Origin: an uncultured Pseudomonadota bacterium
GTDB taxonomy: Bacteria; Myxococcota_A; UBA9042; PHBI01; CALCNF01
DNA: 32,234 nucleotides
Direction of reading: 5' to 3'
Assembly (NCBI GenBank): GCA_937897815.1
Contig: CALCNF010000010.1
Span: 1-32,234, forward strand
Shown here: positions 27,453 through 32,234 of the stretch, one piece after another
Layout: every line of letters starts with the position of its first letter
How positions within the stretch are numbered: the stretch's first letter is position 1
Notes under the pieces: model-generated
What the model saw: only the letters and a program-made list of their open reading frames with translations
What the model was told of the DNA's origin: nothing
Database searches by the model: none
Position numbers and translations under genes: made by a program

Positions 27453-28664
27453 ATGAAATCCCGCCACCCCCTCTCGCTCGCTCGCGTGGTCCCCGCGCTG
27501 ATGACGCTCGTCTTGCTCTTCGTCTCCCCGACCGCGTTTGCGGAGGAGCCCGCCAAGGCCGTCGTCGTCGATCCCGAGATCGAGCGTCTGATCATCGCCA
27601 CCGAGTCCTGCTCCGTCTTTCATCCCAAGCGATGTGAGGCCCTCAAGAGCCTCATAGCCCGCGGCGACAGCCTCGTGGAGCCGCTCTTCGCGCTCTTGCG
27701 CCGAAGCGAGGGCAAGCGGCGCTCGGCCTGCGTCCGAGCCCTCGCTTACGTGGGCAACGAGACCGTAGGCGCCGAGCTGATCGCCCTGATCAAGGACCGC
27801 TCCGAAGACGTCCAGATCGCCGCCCTGGACGCCCTGTCCCGCCTCAAACCACCGGGGGCCGTAGAGGCCTTGGCGCAGGCCGCCGGCTCCGAACAGGTGA
27901 ACCTCAAGATCACAGCGGTCGTCGGCCTCGGGAGGACGCGCTCTCCCGGCGCGGTCGAGCCTCTCCTCACGGCTCTTGAGCACTTCCATCCCAAGGTGAA
28001 GTCCGCGAGCGCCCGAGCCCTCGGTCAGGTGGGTGATGCGCGCGCGACCGATCCCCTGTGCGTGATGCTCGCAGATCCGGTCCATCGCACGCCCGTGAGA
28101 CTGGCGGTCGTCGAGGCCCTCGGGCTGCTCGGCGACACGCGAGCGGTGCCCATGCTGCTCCTGACCCTGGGAGACGCCAGCGACAAGGTCCGGCTGGAGA
28201 CCATCCAGGCCCTGGGCAAGCTGAAGGATCCGCGCGCCGTCGCGGCCCTCTCCCTGCTGCTCCGGGAGCCGAAGCTCGCCCTCACAGTGGCAAGAGCGCT
28301 GATGGTGATGGGGCACAGCCAGGCGCGACCTGCGCTGATCCGCGCCATCCGAACTCCGGACCTCGGGCGAGACGCCATCGAGGCCTGCTTTACGGCCCTG
28401 GGCTCTCTCGGATCCAAGTCGACCGTGAGCGCTCTCACACCCTATCTGTCCAGCGAGGACCTTGAGATCGCGCGCTGGGCCGCCTCGGCGCTGGGGCGTA
28501 TCGCTCATCGAGACGCCGCGGAGTCCCTGCTCGACGCCATGCGCCGCGACGACCCGGCGCTGCGGGACATGGCGGCCTGGGCACTTCAACAGATCTCGGG
28601 AAAGAAGCTGGGCCAGGACCCAGAGGTCTGGAAGAAGTGGGTCTACAGCGACGAGGGTCGCTAG
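27453..28664 (+). CDS. Secreted HEAT-repeat protein
   Basis: 403 residues from the chosen start. MKSRHPLSLARVVPALMT begins a signal peptide ending near AFAEE. A short Cys-containing segment (ESCSVFHPKRCEALK) precedes about ten helical HEAT/PBS-like repeats with the recurring pattern DxRAVxxLxxxLxDxxxxVRxxAxxALGxLG, for example VGDARATDPLCVMLADP and KLKDPRAVAALSLLL. Such solenoids bind proteins; the partner is unknown. In-frame ATGs at 27432 and 27444 are alternatives. I favour 27453 because it gives a normal Lys/Arg n-region, and a putative promoter ends just before it. It lies 32 nt after the matrixin gene. Confidence 0.85.
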   Translation: MKSRHPLSLARVVPALMTLVLLFVSPTAFAEEPAKAVVVDPEIERLIIATESCSVFHPKRCEALKSLIARGDSLVEPLFALLRRSEGKRRSACVRALAYVGNETVGAELIALIKDRSEDVQIAALDALSRLKPPGAVEALAQAAGSEQVNLKITAVVGLGRTRSPGAVEPLLTALEHFHPKVKSASARALGQVGDARATDPLCVMLADPVHRTPVRLAVVEALGLLGDTRAVPMLLLTLGDASDKVRLETIQALGKLKDPRAVAALSLLLREPKLALTVARALMVMGHSQARPALIRAIRTPDLGRDAIEACFTALGSLGSKSTVSALTPYLSSEDLEIARWAASALGRIAHRDAAESLLDAMRRDDPALRDMAAWALQQISGKKLGQDPEVWKKWVYSDEGR

Positions 28665-28665
28665 G

Positions 28666-28682
28666 ACCCCCAAAATGGGGGT
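28666..28682 (+). terminator. Short hairpin after the HEAT-repeat gene
   Basis: ACCCCC-AAAAT-GGGGGT forms a 6-bp GC-rich stem 1 nt after the stop codon. There is no T-run after it, so it is a weak intrinsic terminator or an mRNA-end hairpin. Confidence 0.35.
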
Positions 28683-28805
28683 GATCTACCGTTCGACGCG
28701 TGGTAGGACTCCGGCCCTTGTGGGGTGAATTTGAGCCCCGCGTCGACCAGGAGCTTATCGGGCGCTCCTGGCCGCCCTACTCGTCCCGAAGTGAGGCCTC
28801 TGGTT

Positions 28806-29903
28806 ATGGAACTGATTCTCGGCGTAAGCGCCGCGATCTTGGCGGTGCTCTGCATCACCCTCTTCGTGCGCTCTATGGAGCTCACCAGCTCGCACAACGA
28901 CCTGCGCGACCAGGCGAACGGAGCCCAGCGCGAGATCAAGAAGCTCAAGGAGCAGCTCGCGGCTCAGAACTCCAAGTTCCAGGCCAAGAGCCAAGAGGCC
29001 TCGCGCTCCGGCAAGAGCACTCGAGACCAGAAGCAGCGCCTGAGCAACATCTCCGACGAGCTCCAGCAGGCCAAGTCCGAGCTTGATAAGAGCCGAGACC
29101 GAGTCCGAGAGCTGTCTCTAGAGACCGATCGACTGCGCATCCAGCGCGAAGAGCTGCGAGGCAAGCTCGGCGCCCTCGAGCGAACCCAGGCGGTCGAGGA
29201 GATCGAGGAGCCCGTGATCGAGGCGACCGAGGCACCCGCGGAGGACGCGCCGAAGGCCGAGCCCGCGGTCTCAACCGAGAAGATCAAGCGCTCGCTCACG
29301 GCGGTCGAGCGAGACCTCCAGCGCACGCAAGAGTCGATGGAGCGCCTCCAGGAGCGTCACGATGGGCTCCGAAAGCGCCTGGTGGTCGCGACGGCCGACC
29401 TGCGTATGGTGAGCCGCAAAAATGAGCACAACCGACGCGCCTACATGATCACGCAGCTGCAGCTCGACCTGGCTCAGGACGAGCTCTACACCCTCAAGCA
29501 TGGCCGGCCGCCGGAGATGCCAAGGGCCGAGAAGTCCAAGAAGCGCGCCTCGTTGATCCCCTCTGAGGAGGTGGTCGAGGTGAACCACGAGGCTGGGACC
29601 ATCGAGCTGCCTGACGTCGACGCGCTGGAGGCTGAAAACGAGCGCAAGCGCGCCGAGGAGCGAGCGGCCCGCGAGGCCGAGGCCCTGGCTGAAGCCGAGG
29701 CTCTGGCCCAGGCCGAAGCCGAGGCGAAGGCGGAGGCCGAGGCGGAGGCCCAGGCTGAAGCTCAGGCCCAGGCGGAGGCCGAGGCCGCCGACGCAGCTGA
29801 GGAGACGCAAGAGGCGGAAGCCGCGGAGAGCGCTGAGGTGGCGGACGAGGACGAGGCCAAGCCCGCGGGCACCGTGCGACGACGACGCCCTGCGGCGTCC
29901 TAG
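28806..29903 (+). CDS. Membrane-anchored coiled-coil protein with Ala/Glu-rich tail
   Basis: 365 residues. One N-terminal membrane helix (ELILGVSAAILAVLCITLFV) is followed by about 115 residues of coiled coil (LRDQANGAQREIKKLKEQL onward). A short acidic linker and a second coiled coil with a QLQLDLAQDELYTLKHG segment come next. From about residue 290 the chain becomes almost pure Ala/Glu (EAEALAEAEALAQAEAEA pattern), then an acidic end and RRRRPAAS. The tail could form an extended single helix, as in TolA domain II, but no TolA end domain is present. GAGG lies 9 nt before the ATG. The frame is open upstream to 28725 without support. No function is assigned. Confidence 0.82.
   Translation: MELILGVSAAILAVLCITLFVRSMELTSSHNDLRDQANGAQREIKKLKEQLAAQNSKFQAKSQEASRSGKSTRDQKQRLSNISDELQQAKSELDKSRDRVRELSLETDRLRIQREELRGKLGALERTQAVEEIEEPVIEATEAPAEDAPKAEPAVSTEKIKRSLTAVERDLQRTQESMERLQERHDGLRKRLVVATADLRMVSRKNEHNRRAYMITQLQLDLAQDELYTLKHGRPPEMPRAEKSKKRASLIPSEEVVEVNHEAGTIELPDVDALEAENERKRAEERAAREAEALAEAEALAQAEAEAKAEAEAEAQAEAQAQAEAEAADAAEETQEAEAAESAEVADEDEAKPAGTVRRRRPAAS
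29671..29860 (+). repeat. Imperfect GAGGCC/GAAGCC codon repeat encoding an Ala/Glu tract
   Basis: About 190 bases of alternating Ala and Glu codons (gag/gaa with gcc/gcg/gct), occasionally replaced by Gln or Lys, inside the preceding coding sequence. Synonymous codons vary, so it is old or maintained for protein structure and is not a fresh DNA slippage product, though length variation between strains is likely. Confidence 0.7.
29884..29899 (+). terminator. Hairpin at the 3' end of the coiled-coil gene
   Basis: GACGCC-CTGC-GGCGTC is a perfect 6-bp stem with a 4-nt loop ending 1 nt before the TAG at 29901. It lies between convergent genes (the glutaredoxin stop is at 29919) and could end transcription from either side. 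It has no T-tract. Confidence 0.3.
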
Positions 29904-29918
29904 ACGCCCGGCTTTCGC

Positions 29919-30167
29919 TTAGAGGCCGCCCTGATTAATCAGGCCGCGAAGCTCCTGGAAGCCCCCGATAAAGGAGCCGTCCACGAAGATCATGGGGACC
30001 GTACGCCATCCAGTCTCCTCGACGAGCGCCATGCGCCGCTCGGGGTCCTGGTCGAGGAGGATCTCCTCATAGGGGAGCCCTCTCTGCTCGCACAGGCGCT
30101 TAGCCGCGGAGCAAAAGCCGCACAGGCGGGTTCCGTATATCTGCACTCGGTAGGTCGAATCAGCCAT
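29919..30167 (-). CDS. Glutaredoxin with CGFC active site
   Basis: 82 residues, a compact glutaredoxin of the GrxC type that reduces disulfides using glutathione in the cytoplasm. It has VQIYGTRLCGFCSAAK with the active-site pair Cys16/Cys19, a TVPMIFVDG cis-Pro segment and FIGGFQEL (glutathione-binding GG). Classical dithiol enzymes have CPYC and monothiol iron-sulfur types have CGFS, so CGFC lies between the two. The short length and lack of the monothiol-type insertion favour a dithiol enzyme. The SD is weak. It sits 56 nt upstream of nothing conserved on its strand and is convergent with the coiled-coil gene. Confidence 0.93.
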   Translation of the reverse strand: MADSTYRVQIYGTRLCGFCSAAKRLCEQRGLPYEEILLDQDPERRMALVEETGWRTVPMIFVDGSFIGGFQELRGLINQGGL

Positions 30168-30223
30168 GGTTCAAGAGCCTAAATCCCCGAGTGCCATCAC
30201 CGCAAATAAGGTGCTGGAGAACC

Positions 30224-32234
30224 TCAGGCGCCGTGCTCAGCCAGCCACGCCCCGGTGCGACTCCGAGCGGCGTTCTTGAGCCCCTCAAACGAACCGCTGT
30301 AGAGCAACTCGCCGCCATCGGGCCCGCCGCCAGGGCCTAGATCCAGGACCCAGTCCGCCTCCCGAATCACGTCCATGTTGTGCTCGATCACGACCACGGT
30401 CGCTCCATGATCGACCAGTCGATGGAGGATCGCCATCAGGCGAGGCAGATCGGCCATATGGAGCCCGATGGAGGGCTCATCGAGGACGACGACCGTGTCC
30501 TTTCGGCTCCGCGCCAGGAGCTGGCTGACCAGCTTGATCCGCTGGGCTTCGCCCCCTGAGAGGGTCGTCGATCGCTGGCCCAGCTCCAGGTACCCGAGCC
30601 CCACCTCGTCGAGGAGCGTAAGAGCGCGCGCGATCCGCGGGACGCGCTCGAAGACCTCCCGCGCGTCTCGAATGGAGAGGGCGAGGACATCGGCGATGGA
30701 GTGACCGTCAAAGGTCACGTGAGTGGTCTGGCTGTTGAACCGCTTGCCGTTGCAGGTCTCACAGGGCGTCGTCGCGTCCGGGAGGAAGCTCATCTCGAGC
30801 CGAATCTCTCCCTGACCGGCGCAGGTGTCGCAGCGCCCACCCGGGACATTGAAGGAGAAACGAGAGGGCCCATAGCCGCGGAGCTGAGCCTCTGGGAGCT
30901 TGGCGAACAGCTTACGAATGTCGTCCCAGACGCCGACATAGGTCGCCGGCGTCGAGCGCGGGTTCTTTCCAATCGGCTTGTCATCGACCCGAACGAGGCG
31001 CTTGAGACCCTCGAGACCCGAGACGGACTTGAAGACGCCCTCGGGGAGATCTCCCGAGACCGCCATCGCCAGGGCGTCGTGGATCAGCGACGACTTTCCT
31101 GAGCCGCTCACGCCCGTCACCACGGTCAGGCGCTCCCTGGGAATCGTCACCGTGACCCCGCTCAGGTTGTGATGGTGAACCGAGTCCAGGGTGATCCAGG
31201 AGACGTCGTCGAGGTCCCGCGGGGCCTCTCGAGCCCGCGGCGTCCCCTGAGCCAAATAGCGCCCCGTCAACGAGCGCTTGTGCTTGAGCACCTTTCGAAC
31301 CGGGCCCTCGACCATGACCTGGCCTCCCTCGACGCCAGCGCCCGGGCCCATGTCCACGAGGAGATCCGCGGTCTGAAGCGTGCTCGCGTCGTGCTCGACC
31401 ATGAGGACGCCATTGCCGCGGTCCTCGAGACGATCCAGGGCCTCAAGCAGACGCGCCGTGTCCGTGGGATGAAGGCCGATGGTGGGCTCGTCGAGGACGT
31501 AAAGCACGCCGGAGAGGTGCGCGCCGAGCTGGGCCGCCAGACGAATGCGCTGGGCCTCCCCGCCCGAGAGGGTAGGGACCCGGCGGTTGAGCTGGAGGTA
31601 GGAGAGCCCGACCTCGATGAGGAAACTCAATCGCTCCTCAAGAGCGGCCAGGGGCGCGTCCGCGACGGCGCGATCTCGCTCAGGCAGCTCCAGGGCGCGC
31701 AGGTGCGACAGGAGCTCGGGCGGGGTCATCGCCAGGAGCTCCGGAAGGCGCGCGCCCCCGAAGGTGATCGAGCGCCCCGCCGGGCCTAGCCGTTCGCCAT
31801 TACAATCGACGCATATCCCACCATCCTCGTCCAACCCGAGTCCCATGCACGTGGGGCACCGCCCCACCTTGGTGTGAGGAGAGAAGATTCGCGGATCAAA
31901 CTGGCTTCGTCGCGCCTCGCGTCCCTCATCTTCGCTGAGCTCCCAGGGGCCCTGAACTTGGTCGGAGACCGCGACGCGCACAAACCCGTCGGCCAGGACA
32001 GCCGCACGAGCGATCGCCTCGTCCATACCCTCATCACCAGCCACGCCGCGCCACAAGACGAGGTCCACGTCATGGAGCTTGTGTCGCTTCAGGCGAGGGC
32101 GAGGGCTGGGCTTACGAAGCTTGCCGTTCACGTAGACCTCACCGAGACCCATGGTGACGGCGTTGGCGAAGACGGGCTTATGGTAGCCCTTTCGGCTTCG
32201 GACCACGGGGGCGAGGATGCGGACCGTCTCCTTG
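30224..32234 (-). CDS. uvrA: UvrA-family excinuclease ABC subunit A (partial, N-terminus outside window)
   Basis: The visible 670 residues start KETVRILAPVVRSRKGYHKP, the UvrA stretch inside the UvrB-binding region, and continue to the C-terminus. The half-site 1 ABC parts are LSGGEAQRIRLAAQLG and VLYVLDEPTIGLHP. Half-site 2 has Walker A TGVSGSGKSS, a CDTCAGQGEIRLEM...CETCNGKRFN zinc module, LSGGEAQRIKLVSQLL and VVVLDEPSIGLH. Two oddities mark it. Only 11 residues separate CPTC from CVDC (31802-31858), where canonical UvrA has an insertion domain of over 100 residues, and the first CxxC of the usual zinc module is not seen. It is probably a divergent or second UvrA copy. The gene continues past the right edge. 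Confidence 0.92.
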   Translation of the reverse strand, partial: KETVRILAPVVRSRKGYHKPVFANAVTMGLGEVYVNGKLRKPSPRPRLKRHKLHDVDLVLWRGVAGDEGMDEAIARAAVLADGFVRVAVSDQVQGPWELSEDEGREARRSQFDPRIFSPHTKVGRCPTCMGLGLDEDGGICVDCNGERLGPAGRSITFGGARLPELLAMTPPELLSHLRALELPERDRAVADAPLAALEERLSFLIEVGLSYLQLNRRVPTLSGGEAQRIRLAAQLGAHLSGVLYVLDEPTIGLHPTDTARLLEALDRLEDRGNGVLMVEHDASTLQTADLLVDMGPGAGVEGGQVMVEGPVRKVLKHKRSLTGRYLAQGTPRAREAPRDLDDVSWITLDSVHHHNLSGVTVTIPRERLTVVTGVSGSGKSSLIHDALAMAVSGDLPEGVFKSVSGLEGLKRLVRVDDKPIGKNPRSTPATYVGVWDDIRKLFAKLPEAQLRGYGPSRFSFNVPGGRCDTCAGQGEIRLEMSFLPDATTPCETCNGKRFNSQTTHVTFDGHSIADVLALSIRDAREVFERVPRIARALTLLDEVGLGYLELGQRSTTLSGGEAQRIKLVSQLLARSRKDTVVVLDEPSIGLHMADLPRLMAILHRLVDHGATVVVIEHNMDVIREADWVLDLGPGGGPDGGELLYSGSFEGLKNAARSRTGAWLAEHGA

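Noticed and set aside
27138-28673. 511-codon minus-strand open frame
   Set aside because: Antisense to the HEAT-repeat gene, whose repeats are evident; the antisense chain only mirrors the repeat periodicity.

Overview
The window is GC-rich, densely coded DNA with no gene-free stretch longer than about 190 bases. It looks like the chromosome of a Myxococcota-type (former Deltaproteobacteria) bacterium. Supporting signs are many predicted lipoproteins and secreted repeat proteins, a matrixin-type metalloprotease with Cys-rich repeats and a C-terminal tail resembling the MYXO-CTERM sorting signal, and a large MoxR/von Willebrand factor A (vWA) cluster. The species assignment is an inference. 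I see no tRNA, rRNA, IS element, CRISPR array or phage gene.

Layout, left to right. (1) 1-1764, minus strand: gmd and a partial GDP-L-fucose synthase gene, overlapping by 8 nt, which make GDP-L-fucose for surface polysaccharide. (2) 1931-4604, plus: a three-gene FecCD/BtuCD-type importer (lipoprotein binding protein, permease, ATPase) joined by ATGA overlaps. (3) 4666-15600, plus: a soluble lytic transglycosylase lipoprotein followed by a tightly packed cluster. The cluster holds a membrane coiled-coil protein, a MoxR AAA+ ATPase, a DUF58 protein, a BatA-like vWA membrane protein and a 915-residue membrane protein with two vWA domains. The last four genes are joined by GTGA/ATGA overlaps and probably form one envelope-associated complex. 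(4) 15597-19462, minus: a secreted, membrane-anchored TPR protein and a multi-spanning membrane protein (possibly a GT-C glycosyltransferase), also joined by an ATGA overlap. (5) 19651-21606, plus: RecQ helicase, convergent with rmuC. (6) 21603-24745, minus: rmuC, a small lipoprotein gene, apaG and sfsA. (7) 24827-28664, plus: a small secreted protein, the matrixin-type protease and a secreted HEAT-repeat protein. (8) 28806-29903, plus: a membrane-anchored coiled-coil protein with an Ala/Glu-rich tail. (9) 29919-32234, minus: a glutaredoxin with a CGFC active site and the C-terminal part of a UvrA-family protein.

The parts most worth a second look are the MoxR/vWA cluster with its adjoining lytic transglycosylase gene, a UvrA that lacks the insertion domain, two convergent gene pairs whose stop codons share one CTAG, a set of genes whose putative -10 boxes lie 6-8 nt before an SD-less start codon (possible leaderless mRNAs), and an importer ATPase with His at the Q-loop position. 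All functional calls come from reading motifs by eye; no database search was run.
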